Assembly (NCBI RefSeq): GCF_001421765.1
Contig: NZ_LMLA01000013.1
Location: 1-64,000, forward strand
DNA: 64,000 bases
Reading direction: 5' to 3'
Source: Sphingomonas sp. Leaf32
Lineage (GTDB): Bacteria; Pseudomonadota; Alphaproteobacteria; Sphingomonadales; Sphingomonadaceae
The notes under the pieces are model-generated. The model was not told the DNA's origin and did not search any database. It saw nothing but the letters and a program-made list of their open reading frames with translations. Made by a program: the position numbers and the translations under genes. Positions 19,505 through 27,422 of this stretch are shown here, one piece after another. Position 1 is the first letter of the stretch. The number at the start of each line of letters is the position of its first letter.

Positions 19505-20191
19505 CTATGCAATCGAAAGCGGTCCGGTGGCGACGACGGGTCCGGTGGGCGTGGACAGGGGAGAACCGCCGGCCGGCTCGATCGAGATGGCCAGTACCGC
19601 ACCGGGCCGTAACCCGTTCCGCCTAGCTGCCGGCAGGGTCAGGCGCGTCGCGGCACCGGTCGACAACAGGCCGAGCGACCGTGGTGCACCGTTCTCGATA
19701 AGCCACAGCTCCGCGACCTTGCCGACGGGGGCGATCGTCGTCGACGCGATCCGGATGCTTCCCGCTTCGCGATCGATCATGGCGGCAATCGACGGTCCGG
19801 CACCGGTGGCCGGGGCAAGCGCGGCGACCAGGACCTCCCGCTCGGGACGCGCGGCTGGCGGTGTCGTTACCGGCGGCGTGCTGACGGGGGCGGGAAGCAT
19901 GACGACGAGCACGGCGGCAGCGGCCGCAGCTACGATCGTCAACGGGATCAACATCCTGCCAAGGCGACGGTTCGGCAGGGCCGCCGGCAAGCCGATGTCG
20001 TCAATCAAGCCCGCAGGTGCGGCGACGGGGGGATATTCCGCGAGAAGTTCGGCGAACTGCGTCCGCCACCATTCCACTTCGCGCGCAAAGGCGGGATCGG
20101 CCAGCGTACGGCGAAGCGCTTCCGCGCGCTCCTGGCCGTCCAGAAGGCCAAGCGCGAATTCGCCTGCAAGCATGTCGGGTTCAGTCGTCAC
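19505..20191 (-). CDS. anti-sigma factor (RskA-like)
   Basis: 228 residues. N-terminal anti-sigma domain (about 1-75: LAGEFALGLLDGQERAEALRR...FAREVEWWRTQFAELL), one membrane helix (about 80-99, LIPLTIVAAAAAAVLVVML), then a periplasmic RskA-type C-terminal domain with KVAELWLIENGAPRSLGLL. It should hold the ECF sigma factor at the membrane until an envelope signal frees it. The GTG start at 20191 lies inside the sigma gene (11-bp overlap), giving equimolar synthesis. Confidence 0.88.
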   Translation of the reverse strand: MTTEPDMLAGEFALGLLDGQERAEALRRTLADPAFAREVEWWRTQFAELLAEYPPVAAPAGLIDDIGLPAALPNRRLGRMLIPLTIVAAAAAAVLVVMLPAPVSTPPVTTPPAARPEREVLVAALAPATGAGPSIAAMIDREAGSIRIASTTIAPVGKVAELWLIENGAPRSLGLLSTGAATRLTLPAARRNGLRPGAVLAISIEPAGGSPLSTPTGPVVATGPLSIA

Positions 20192-20753
20192 CGACGCACC
20201 CCTTCAGGCTGAGCAATCCACGACGCGCCCAACTGCGTACCGTCGGTTCCGGGACACCCTTGGCACTGGCGAGTTGCGCGTAGGTCAGGCCGTTGAAGAA
20301 CGCGGTCCGAATGGCGTCGCGGTGTCTAGCGTCCAGTGCGTCGAGGCAATCGTGCAATCGCTGCGCTTCCTCCGAACGGGCCATTTGCGCATATTGGTCG
20401 ATGCGGTCGTCCTGAACCTCGCTGGCGTCTTCGATGGGACGCGTCATGCGGGCGCTATAGGAACGAACCCAGTCGATCGATCGGTTGCGCGCGATCGTGC
20501 CGAGCCACGACATCGGATGGGCTTTTCCCGGGACGAAGCCGTCCGCGCGTTTCCAGATCAGATTGAACACTTCGTGCAGCACATCTTCGGCGGCACTGCG
20601 TTCCCGGCAGATCCGCAGGCAGATGCCGAACAGCGACGCCGATGTCAGGCGGTAGAGCTGGCCAAGCGCCTCGCGATCCTCCCGGCCGACGCGCGCCAGC
20701 AGCTCGCAGATCGCGAGGCGGGCATCGTAGGGATCGGTTGCGCTCTTCTCCAC
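20181..20753 (-). CDS. ECF RNA polymerase sigma factor (SigK-like)
   Basis: 190 residues from the GTG at 20753. Region 2 is LGQLYRLTSASLFGICLRICRERSAAEDVLHEVFNLIWKRADGF and region 4 is DALDARHRDAIRTAFFNGLTYAQLASAKGVPEPTVRSWARRGLLSLK. The frame stays open to an ATG at 20891, but those extra 46 residues are Arg-rich, unlike the family, and no ribosome site marks either start, so the N terminus is uncertain. With the overlapping anti-sigma gene it forms a standard SigK/RskA switch. Targets are unknown; the neighbouring exported hydrolases are candidates. Confidence 0.85.
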   Translation of the reverse strand: MEKSATDPYDARLAICELLARVGREDREALGQLYRLTSASLFGICLRICRERSAAEDVLHEVFNLIWKRADGFVPGKAHPMSWLGTIARNRSIDWVRSYSARMTRPIEDASEVQDDRIDQYAQMARSEEAQRLHDCLDALDARHRDAIRTAFFNGLTYAQLASAKGVPEPTVRSWARRGLLSLKGCVGDD

Positions 20754-21004
20754 GGCGACGGGGTAGTAGAACGACGGATCGCGCGCAACCTGCCGCCGTT
20801 CCCGAATGACGTTGCCACGCCGCCCTCTAACCGCCCGATCAGGCGATACTGGGTGTCGATCAAGGGACCGCGTCGCCGTCCGCCGGCCCATCGATCGTCG
20901 TCACGTGCCGGCCATCATACTTCACCGCCAGCGCGAGGCATGACCGGATACGCTCGCCATCTACCAGCACCGTGCGGGTCACATATGCCCCCGATTGCTG
21001 CGCC

Positions 21005-21086
21005 GTGGACCCCGGAACAAGTCCGGGGTGACGGAGAGGCTGGAGGCGGCGATCAGGAACGACACCGGGTGTAGCTGAATGTCGAT
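21005..21086. repeat. REP-like dispersed repeat, second locus
   Basis: Same unit as at 10286-10366: GTGGACCCCGGAACA with AGTCCGGGGTGACG, then GAGGCTGGAGGCGGCGATCAGGAACG and CTGAATGTCGAT (21075-21086). It sits in the 338-bp gene-free stretch between the sigma factor and GH39 (20754-21091). The rest of that stretch shows nothing I can name. Confidence 0.75.
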
Positions 21087-21091
21087 TAGTC

Positions 21092-22690
21092 CTACGACGG
21101 ATTAAGCTCGACCATCACCACGTCATTCTCGCGCATGGGTATCTGCGTACGGGCAATGCCGTCCCGCCCCACCTGTACCTGCGTGACGGCTGGTGTATCG
21201 GTCGTCAGCGATTGCAGCTTGTCCAGTTGGGCCGGTGTCAAGGTCGAGGGGCGACCCATCCGAAGATAGGTCGTATAGGCATCGTTGCGATCAAAACCGG
21301 TCAGCCGGATATGCAGGCTGTACCGTCCCGGCTTCAATCCGCTGACCTTGAGCGCCAGCGGCGTGGTGTCGGCGGGCGGCCGGATCTTCGTGAAGAAGGG
21401 GCGGTTGCTTGACGGTTGTTCGGGCAGCACGTCGCGCCACGCCAGCACCTTCAGCGCGTTGCCCTTCAGCGTCGCGATGCTCGCCTCGTCCGTGGTGCGG
21501 AGTTCGCGGTCGCCTAGTTCCGCCAGATATTTGTAGGCGAACCACGACGCCTTGCGAATGCCCTGCGGGTTCATCAGCCCGAACCCGCCCTCGAACGGTT
21601 TGCCTTGCGGTCCCGGCTCTTCGAACAGATCGCTGTAGGTCCAGTAGCTCATGCCCTGCGCCAACCCTTCGGTACGGCGCAGCTTCGACAGGATATAGGC
21701 CGCGCCCAGATAGTCGTCGTGGATCGGATCGCGCGGATTGTAGCTGGTACTCCATTCGGTGAAGAACAGCGGCAGACCGGCATAGCGCGTGGCATCGATC
21801 TGCCCACGCACTTTGCGGACGTCCTGCACGATGGCATCGGGATTGCGCGACAGCTTGTTGTCGCCTTCGCCCTTTTCGTCGAGGAAGCCGCCCTCCACGC
21901 CATAGGTATGGGTGGTGACGAAATCGATCGGCAGCTTCTCCCGCTCCACATGGCGCAGGAACTCCGGCACCCAGTCAGCGCCGGCGGTCGATGGTCCGCC
22001 GACGCGCAGGGCGGGGTCGATCGCCTTGATCGTGCGCGCGGTGCGTCCGTAATAGTCGAAATAGGCCTGCTGATCGCCCTTTTCCCAGAATCCGGCCAGA
22101 TTCGGCTCGTTCCAGAATTCGAAATACCAGCTGCGGACCTCCTGCCGGCCGTAGCGGGCGATCAGATGCCGGACGAATGCGTCGACCAGTGCCGTCCATT
22201 TCTCCGGTTGCGGGTGCGACGTGTTGCCCTTCCAGTAGAAGATGGTCTGGTTCGACTGCTTCATCGCATCGGGCGTGAACCCCAGTTCGACGAACGGCTT
22301 CAGCCCCATGCCGAGCAACCGGTCGTAGAGACGATCGAGCCGCGTCCAGTCATAGACCGGCTTGCCATTGATCTCGCGGTAGGTCCCCAGTTCGTCGGCG
22401 AAGACGTGATGGAACCGGATGTACCGGAACCGCAGTTCCTTCTGCACCGTCGCCAGTTGCGCCAAACTGTCCTCGCGGATCAGCGTGCCGGGAAAATCGG
22501 ACCCGATCGACAGTTGCGCCATGCGATCGCGCGGTCTGGTTTCGCCGTGCATGTCGATGGCGATCTCACGCACCGTCGCGCGTTGCGCCACCGCCGGTGC
22601 GATGCCTGCGGGCGACAGGATGACGCCGAGGGCCATCGTCGACGCGAGCGATGCGGTCCGCAGGCATTTCCCGATCGACGCTGCCTTCAC
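21092..22690 (-). CDS. GH39 family glycoside hydrolase, exported
   Basis: 532 residues from the GTG at 22690, which overlaps the GH5 stop as GTGA; the longer frame beyond it is Arg/Pro-rich and unlikely. Signal peptide about 1-36 (PAVAQ). TIM barrel with RYIRFHHVFADELGTY, acid/base E195 in WNEPN and nucleophile E312 in FTEWS, followed by a beta-sandwich domain (about 400-532). GH39 contains beta-xylosidases, alpha-iduronidases and exopolysaccharide hydrolases; the substrate here is open. Coupled to GH5 and in line with GH84, so probably part of an extracytoplasmic polysaccharide or glycan degradation set. Confidence 0.87.
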   Translation of the reverse strand: MKAASIGKCLRTASLASTMALGVILSPAGIAPAVAQRATVREIAIDMHGETRPRDRMAQLSIGSDFPGTLIREDSLAQLATVQKELRFRYIRFHHVFADELGTYREINGKPVYDWTRLDRLYDRLLGMGLKPFVELGFTPDAMKQSNQTIFYWKGNTSHPQPEKWTALVDAFVRHLIARYGRQEVRSWYFEFWNEPNLAGFWEKGDQQAYFDYYGRTARTIKAIDPALRVGGPSTAGADWVPEFLRHVEREKLPIDFVTTHTYGVEGGFLDEKGEGDNKLSRNPDAIVQDVRKVRGQIDATRYAGLPLFFTEWSTSYNPRDPIHDDYLGAAYILSKLRRTEGLAQGMSYWTYSDLFEEPGPQGKPFEGGFGLMNPQGIRKASWFAYKYLAELGDRELRTTDEASIATLKGNALKVLAWRDVLPEQPSSNRPFFTKIRPPADTTPLALKVSGLKPGRYSLHIRLTGFDRNDAYTTYLRMGRPSTLTPAQLDKLQSLTTDTPAVTQVQVGRDGIARTQIPMRENDVVMVELNPS

Positions 22691-23928
22691 TTCGCGGCAC
22701 CCACGATCGCCTGGACGATATCCGAATGGACCACGCGCCCGGTGGCGCGATCGAACAGGCCGAGGGTGTGATTGCCGGTCGGGCCATTGTCCCAGTAGAT
22801 CGGGACCATGCCGTGCTGCACCGCCGACCGGGTGACGTAGCGATCCCATTCGGTGCGATATTTGCCGGTCGGGTCATATTCCGTCTTGGCGATCGCGCCA
22901 TATTCGCCGAGGATCACGGGTATCCCGCGGTCGCCGAACGCCACTTTCACCTTCTGGAACGTGGCATCGACATATTGTTCGTTCGCCCACGCCTGCGCCG
23001 CCTTCGGGTCCGTCGCGCCTGCGCCCCATTGCCAGATCGTGCTCTTCTCGTTCAGCGCGAAATCATAGGGGTCGTAATAATGCACCTCCATCATCATCCG
23101 CCCGACAACGCTGTCGGTCGGGAGCGTCGAATTGCACGCGATGGTGTGATCGATGTTGGTGTTGAACCCCTGTACGATCAGATAGCGGTTCGCATTGCCG
23201 CCGCCGGTCGCACGAACGGCATCGACGAAGACCTTGTTGAAGCCGTTCTGCACGGCGCAATGTTCGGCCGTCGGCGCGTTGTAGTTGTCCTTGACCATCA
23301 CTTCGTTGGTGCCGGCGAACAACAGGTGATCGTCATAGTCGCGAAACCGGGTCGCGATCTGTGTCCAGAAGGTCTTGAGCCGCGCATTGGCGACCCCCTG
23401 ATCGGCATAAGTCGGTTGCAGCCAGCCACCGTCCCAATGGACGTTGATGATGACGACCAGCCCGGCCTGTCGCGCCTGGTCGACCACCTGCGCCACGCGG
23501 TCGAACCACGCCGATCCGATCCGGTCGTTGGCGTCGGCATATTGCTTCCACGACACCGGCACGCGAATGCTCTTGAAACCCGCTGCCGCGACGGCGTTCA
23601 GCAGCGCCTGCGACGCCGCCGGATTGCCCCATGCCGTTTCCTGCGAGGTCGTGGCCGGGGCAGGAGCGGTGCCGATCGCCTCCAGCGTGTTGCCGAGGTT
23701 CCAGCCCGGCGCCATCTGTGCCGCGAACTGGGTCGCCGTCAGCGTCGGGGATGGTGACGGCGTGGGTGTCGCGGTCGCCGTCGGGGCCGGGGTTGGTGCG
23801 GCCGATACGGTTCCCGACGCGCTGCCCGCCCCGGAACAGTTGACGACGAGCCCGATCGCAAGGGCGGACAGGGCGACATTGCGCCCCGCGCGCGCGGAGG
23901 CCGAAAGATTTTGCATGGGTCGGGTCAT
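22687..23928 (-). CDS. GH5 family glycoside hydrolase (endoglucanase/mannanase-like), exported
   Basis: 413 residues. Hydrophobic N-terminal signal (about 17-30) and a Pro/Thr/Ser-rich linker (44-65), then the GH5 barrel: PGWNLGNTLEAIG (74-86), IRVPVSW, VIINVHWDGGW, acid/base E209 (GTNEV) and nucleophile E342 (ILGEYG). The pattern GWNLGNTLE fits cellulase-type GH5 subfamilies (2, 4 or 25). Cys31 follows the signal helix but is preceded by Asn, so a lipoprotein anchor is doubtful. Two candidate ATGs exist (23928, 23916). It stands between GH84 and GH39 in one leftward run and is coupled to GH39 by GTGA. Confidence 0.87.
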   Translation of the reverse strand: MTRPMQNLSASARAGRNVALSALAIGLVVNCSGAGSASGTVSAAPTPAPTATATPTPSPSPTLTATQFAAQMAPGWNLGNTLEAIGTAPAPATTSQETAWGNPAASQALLNAVAAAGFKSIRVPVSWKQYADANDRIGSAWFDRVAQVVDQARQAGLVVIINVHWDGGWLQPTYADQGVANARLKTFWTQIATRFRDYDDHLLFAGTNEVMVKDNYNAPTAEHCAVQNGFNKVFVDAVRATGGGNANRYLIVQGFNTNIDHTIACNSTLPTDSVVGRMMMEVHYYDPYDFALNEKSTIWQWGAGATDPKAAQAWANEQYVDATFQKVKVAFGDRGIPVILGEYGAIAKTEYDPTGKYRTEWDRYVTRSAVQHGMVPIYWDNGPTGNHTLGLFDRATGRVVHSDIVQAIVGAAK

Positions 23929-23982
23929 CCTGTCCTGAGGTTTATATTTTCGTTGAAAGTGCGGTCTGAGACGTTGGCCGGC

Positions 23983-25932
23983 CTATCGCCGGATCACGAA
24001 CAGGGTCGGCGCATCGGCGATGAACCGGTCGAGCACCCCGTCGGCGATCTTGATCGGCCCATCGAACCGGGTGGCACCCGGTATCGAGGGGATCGCCGCC
24101 GCCTTGCCGGCGATCTCCCGCGCATCGGCGAAATAGCGGGGCGCGGTGGCGCTACCCCGATCGGCGGCGTGGAGGCCGGCAGCGGTCAGTTGCAACGCCC
24201 GACCCCATAGCTGCATCGCATCCAGCCAAGGACGCGACTGCGCGGCGAAGGCGGGGTCGATCGTGCCGGCGCGAATGATGTCCGGGGCGTTCGCCAGGTC
24301 GTCCGCCCGCTCGGCCAGATCGGCGATCGCGCGTTCGCGCGCGGCCGCGTCACCATTGGCGATGGCGTCGCGAACGTGATCGAACAGCATCCGGAGCCGG
24401 GGCGCCTGTTCCTGCCACGGCTGGGTCCCGAAGGTTGGCGCCATGTGCTGCGTATCGAAGAAGGTCAGCAGCGCCCGCGTGGCGCGTTCGTCGCCGCCGG
24501 CCAAGTCGCGCGCGGAGGCGATCCAGGTGGCTTCCGCGTCATAGCCCTTGTCGTTCCACGCAAAGGCGGCGACCCCGGCCACTGCCACGCGGCTGGGCGC
24601 TTCCTGGTTCATCGGGTTCGACAGGATGCCGGTCAGTTCGCCCGCCAGACCTGCTTCCCGCCGCACATAGGGGGCCAGCAGCAGCCGTCCGGTCGTCTGG
24701 GCATAGTCATTGACCGGATAATTGTCCCACAACAGCGTCTTGCGGCCGAACGCCTTGGTCGCGGCCTTCGCATCGGGGATCGAGATCGCGGGCGGCACGA
24801 CATCGGTGCCGGTCCATTGCACCACGATCCGCGGGTCGAGGTCCTTGCGCAGCGCCGCCTTGTACGGGCTGTCCTTTGCATCGTAATATTCTGTCGGGAC
24901 CATGATGAGCGGTCGCGCGGCCGGCAGTTTCGCGGTAAGATACGCCTGCACGCCGTTCAGGAACCGGGCCTGCGCGACACCGGCGGCCTGTGGTCCCGAC
25001 GGACCGAACGTCGCCTTGTCCCGCTCACAATTCCACTTGGCATATTCGATGTCGTCGAGTGCCACATAGAAGCTCGTGATGCCGATCCCGCGCAGCGCAT
25101 CGAACTTCTGCTCCAGCGTCCGGGCGTCGGCGGGGTCGGAAAAGCAGACCGAAGGGCCGGGCGAAATGGCATAGACGAAGTCGATATGGTTGCGCCGCGC
25201 GGTGGCGGCGAGCGTGCGCAACGCGTTCAGGGTTGCCGCCGGATAGGCTTCGCGCCAGCGATCCCGCGCATAGGGATCGTCCTTGGGCGAGTAGACATAG
25301 GTATTGGCCTTGACCGTCGCGAGGAAGTTCAGGTGGCTGGTACGATCCGCCATCGTCCAGGGCTTGCCGTAGAATCCCTCGATCGTGCCGCGGATGGGCA
25401 TCGCGGGATGGTCCGTGACGACCATCGCCGGAATGGTGCCGCGCATCGCCAGTTGCCGGAACGTCTGCAGGGCGTGGAACAGGCCGTCGGCATCATGCCC
25501 CGCCAATGTCACGATGCCGCTGTCGCCCGCCACCGTGCTGGCGATGGTATAGCCCTCGGCCCGGTCCGGAACGCTCGCGCCGCTCCGCGCGAGCGCCGCC
25601 CGCACCTCGCCGGTATTGCCGACCCCGAGGACGATGTGGAGGCGGTCGACGGTGGCCGGCACGCGGTTGGCCGTCGCGATGGTGTCGACGCCGGCGGATG
25701 TGAGGATCTGACGGACGAGGGCGGCAGTGTCGGGATCGGTGCCTGGTGCCTCGACCACGACCACCGAGCGACCAAGCGCGATAGCGCCACCGGTCGCTTC
25801 GAGCGAGACGGGCGCGGGGACCAGGGCGGGAAGCGTCACCGGCTCGGCGGCGGCCGTCGTTGCGATGCCGAGGAAACTGGCTGCCGTCATCAGCGAGGGC
25901 AGAATGGCCGGGTTGCCGGAACGTCGCGTCAT
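23983..25932 (-). CDS. GH84 beta-N-acetylglucosaminidase, exported
   Basis: 649 residues. Signal peptide about 1-29 (TTAAAEP). An N-terminal GH20b-like domain (about 35-175) precedes the barrel: RGTIEGFYGKPWT (181-193), YVYSPKDDPYARDRWREAY and the catalytic Asp pair D293-D294 in VALDDIE. GH84 enzymes remove beta-linked GlcNAc using substrate-assisted catalysis; bacterial members act on glycoprotein glycans or hyaluronan. ATG at 25932 preferred over an upstream TTG. First gene of the GH84-GH5-GH39 run. The 54-bp gap to GH5 contains an A/T-rich stretch that could hold a second promoter. Confidence 0.9.
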   Translation of the reverse strand: MTRRSGNPAILPSLMTAASFLGIATTAAAEPVTLPALVPAPVSLEATGGAIALGRSVVVVEAPGTDPDTAALVRQILTSAGVDTIATANRVPATVDRLHIVLGVGNTGEVRAALARSGASVPDRAEGYTIASTVAGDSGIVTLAGHDADGLFHALQTFRQLAMRGTIPAMVVTDHPAMPIRGTIEGFYGKPWTMADRTSHLNFLATVKANTYVYSPKDDPYARDRWREAYPAATLNALRTLAATARRNHIDFVYAISPGPSVCFSDPADARTLEQKFDALRGIGITSFYVALDDIEYAKWNCERDKATFGPSGPQAAGVAQARFLNGVQAYLTAKLPAARPLIMVPTEYYDAKDSPYKAALRKDLDPRIVVQWTGTDVVPPAISIPDAKAATKAFGRKTLLWDNYPVNDYAQTTGRLLLAPYVRREAGLAGELTGILSNPMNQEAPSRVAVAGVAAFAWNDKGYDAEATWIASARDLAGGDERATRALLTFFDTQHMAPTFGTQPWQEQAPRLRMLFDHVRDAIANGDAAARERAIADLAERADDLANAPDIIRAGTIDPAFAAQSRPWLDAMQLWGRALQLTAAGLHAADRGSATAPRYFADAREIAGKAAAIPSIPGATRFDGPIKIADGVLDRFIADAPTLFVIRR

Positions 25933-26105
25933 GGGGTTCTCGCCGTAAAAGGGTCGTTTCGCCAATGAATGGATTGTTTACGGACGGGCGGCAAGCGCCT
26001 GCATCGTGCCCGCAGCGCCGATGGTTTGGAAGAACCGATATTTTACGGCGACTTGTCCTGCGTCCATTCGCGTCATCGCGAACCGTTCGATCACTTCGCG
26101 CCAGC

Positions 26106-26873
26106 TCAGTGCGCGATCGAAAGCAGGGGCGCGACCGCGACCATCCAGATCGCCATCGCCACCATCAACAGATTCTCGGTCAGCGACAGGAAGCCCAGCG
26201 GCACGTTGCTGTCGCCGCCGACGCAGGCGCATTTCAGGTCGCGTTTGTCGACATAGACGGCCTTCATCACCGACACCGCACCGATCGAGCCGATGACGAG
26301 CGCGACCGGCGCCGATAGCCACGTCAGCGCGCCCGCCGCCATCAGCACGCCCGCCGCCCCTTCCGCATAGGGGTAGAGGTACGAATAGGGCACCCAGCGC
26401 CTGGCGAGCAGGTCATAGTTGAGGAACATCGACGAAAAGCTCTCGACATTCTGGAGCTTGAGCATCGCGAGCACGCACATCGAGAAGGCGACGAACCATT
26501 CCCCGGCGCGCACCGTGAAGGGCGTGCCGAGCACGGCGTAGCTGGCGGCGAGCGCCATGAGCGCGGTCATCGCAAAGACGGCGATCACCGGTCGATAGGT
26601 CACGGCCTTCGGATCGCGGACCTTCCTGCCGAGGAAGCGGCGGAGATCGTCATAGCCGCCGACCCGCTCGCCCGCGATGAAGGTCTGTGGAGTCGTCCTG
26701 ACGCCATGCTTCGCCTTGAAAGCGTCGGTTTCCTCTCGGGTCGTCAGCCAGCGGTCGTCGACCGCATAGCCCTCCCGGCGGAGGAGGTCCTTCGCCTTCA
26801 GGCCATAGGGGCACATATGGTTCGGCATCACCATCCGGTAGATCGTCGCCTGTTTGGCGGGGGCGCTCGCCAT
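26106..26873 (-). CDS. glutaredoxin-MauE fusion membrane protein
   Basis: 255 residues. N-terminal glutaredoxin fold (about 9-85: ATIYRMVMPNHMCPYGLKAKDLL, TTPQTFI, GGYDDLRRFLG) with one active-site cysteine, C21 (CPYG instead of CPYC), so monothiol. Then four membrane helices of the MauE/DoxX type, with a CAC pair in DLKCACVGGDSNVPLGFLSL near residue 225. It may pass reducing equivalents between cytoplasmic thiols and the membrane or periplasm. It is divergent from the MerR regulator across a mer-like promoter dyad, so expression is probably metal- or thiol-stress-induced. The 140 bp downstream hold no gene. Confidence 0.82.
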   Translation of the reverse strand: MASAPAKQATIYRMVMPNHMCPYGLKAKDLLRREGYAVDDRWLTTREETDAFKAKHGVRTTPQTFIAGERVGGYDDLRRFLGRKVRDPKAVTYRPVIAVFAMTALMALAASYAVLGTPFTVRAGEWFVAFSMCVLAMLKLQNVESFSSMFLNYDLLARRWVPYSYLYPYAEGAAGVLMAAGALTWLSAPVALVIGSIGAVSVMKAVYVDKRDLKCACVGGDSNVPLGFLSLTENLLMVAMAIWMVAVAPLLSIAH

Positions 26874-26901
26874 GTCGCTTCTCCAGCTTGTTCGCGCCGC
26901 C

Positions 26902-26933
26902 TATATGGGGTCCGTACCATGGTACGGAGTCAA
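26902..26933 (-). promoter_or_regulatory. MerR-type promoter and operator
   Basis: On the minus strand TTGACT (26933-26928) is followed after 20 bases by CATATA (26907-26902), or after 19 by CCATAT. The overlong spacer is filled by the perfect palindrome TCCGTACCATGGTACGGA (26911-26928). Published mer operators read TCCGTAC-N4-GTACGGA with TTGACT and a 19-bp spacer, so this is a close match. It should drive the glutaredoxin-MauE gene, with MerR bound on the dyad and twisting the DNA when activated. Confidence 0.85.
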
Positions 26934-26936
26934 GGC

Positions 26937-27422
26937 ATGGCGGGCATGACGATCGCGGGACTGGCGCGCGAAGGCGGCGTGGGCGTGGAAACCGTGCGCT
27001 ACTATCAACGCTGCGGCCTGCTAGCCGAACCCGACCGGCCGAGCGGGGCGGGGGCCGTCCGGCGCTATGGTCCTGACGACGTCCGCCGCCTCCGCTTCAT
27101 CCGCTCCGCCCAGGCGGCCGGGTTCACGTTGAAACAGGTCGGCGAACTGCTGGCGCTCGATGCCACCGACGACCGCGCTCTGGCGCGCCAACTCGCCAAC
27201 GACCGTGTCGACGCGCTGGATGCGCAGATCGCGGAACTCGAACGGGTACGCGATTCGCTTCGCCGGCTCGCGCGGGAATGCGGGTCCGGCGCGGAAGGAC
27301 CATGCCCGATCCTGACCGCGTTCGACCGGCATTCCCCCCACGATCATGCCGGGTGCGACAAAGGGGTGGCAGCGTCCGCTTCGTCTTCGACCTTCACCGC
27401 CCGCTGCCCGAACCGCGCGTAG
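26937..27422 (+). CDS. MerR family transcriptional regulator
   Basis: 161 residues from the ATG at 26937, set by GGAG seven bases upstream; an earlier in-frame ATG lies inside the operator. DNA-binding half: IAGLAREGGVGVETVRYYQRCGLL..RRYGPDDVRRLRFIRSAQAAGFTLKQVGELLAL, then a dimerisation helix. Compared with mercury-sensing MerR, the equivalents of Cys117 and Cys126 are present (C115, C123, spacing shorter by one), but the Cys82 position (ATDDRALA) has none. The tail has HSPHDHAGCDKG, extra possible ligands. It may therefore sense another metal or a thiol signal while keeping mer-type DNA specificity. Its 3' end overlaps the convergent czcA stop by 79 bp. Confidence 0.87.
   Translation: MAGMTIAGLAREGGVGVETVRYYQRCGLLAEPDRPSGAGAVRRYGPDDVRRLRFIRSAQAAGFTLKQVGELLALDATDDRALARQLANDRVDALDAQIAELERVRDSLRRLARECGSGAEGPCPILTAFDRHSPHDHAGCDKGVAASASSSTFTARCPNRA

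Noticed and set aside
22691..22849. N-terminal extension of GH39
   Set aside because: Would place Arg/Pro-rich sequence before a good signal peptide and overlap the GH5 gene by 160 bp; the GTGA overlap start is simpler.
23836..23841. Lipoprotein anchoring of the GH5 enzyme at Cys31
   Set aside because: The residue before Cys is Asn, not Gly, Ala or Ser, so the lipobox rule is broken.
25978..26322. Frame on the minus strand below the glutaredoxin-MauE gene
   Set aside because: Overlaps the 3' end of that gene in another phase, has Arg-rich noise and no ribosome site.
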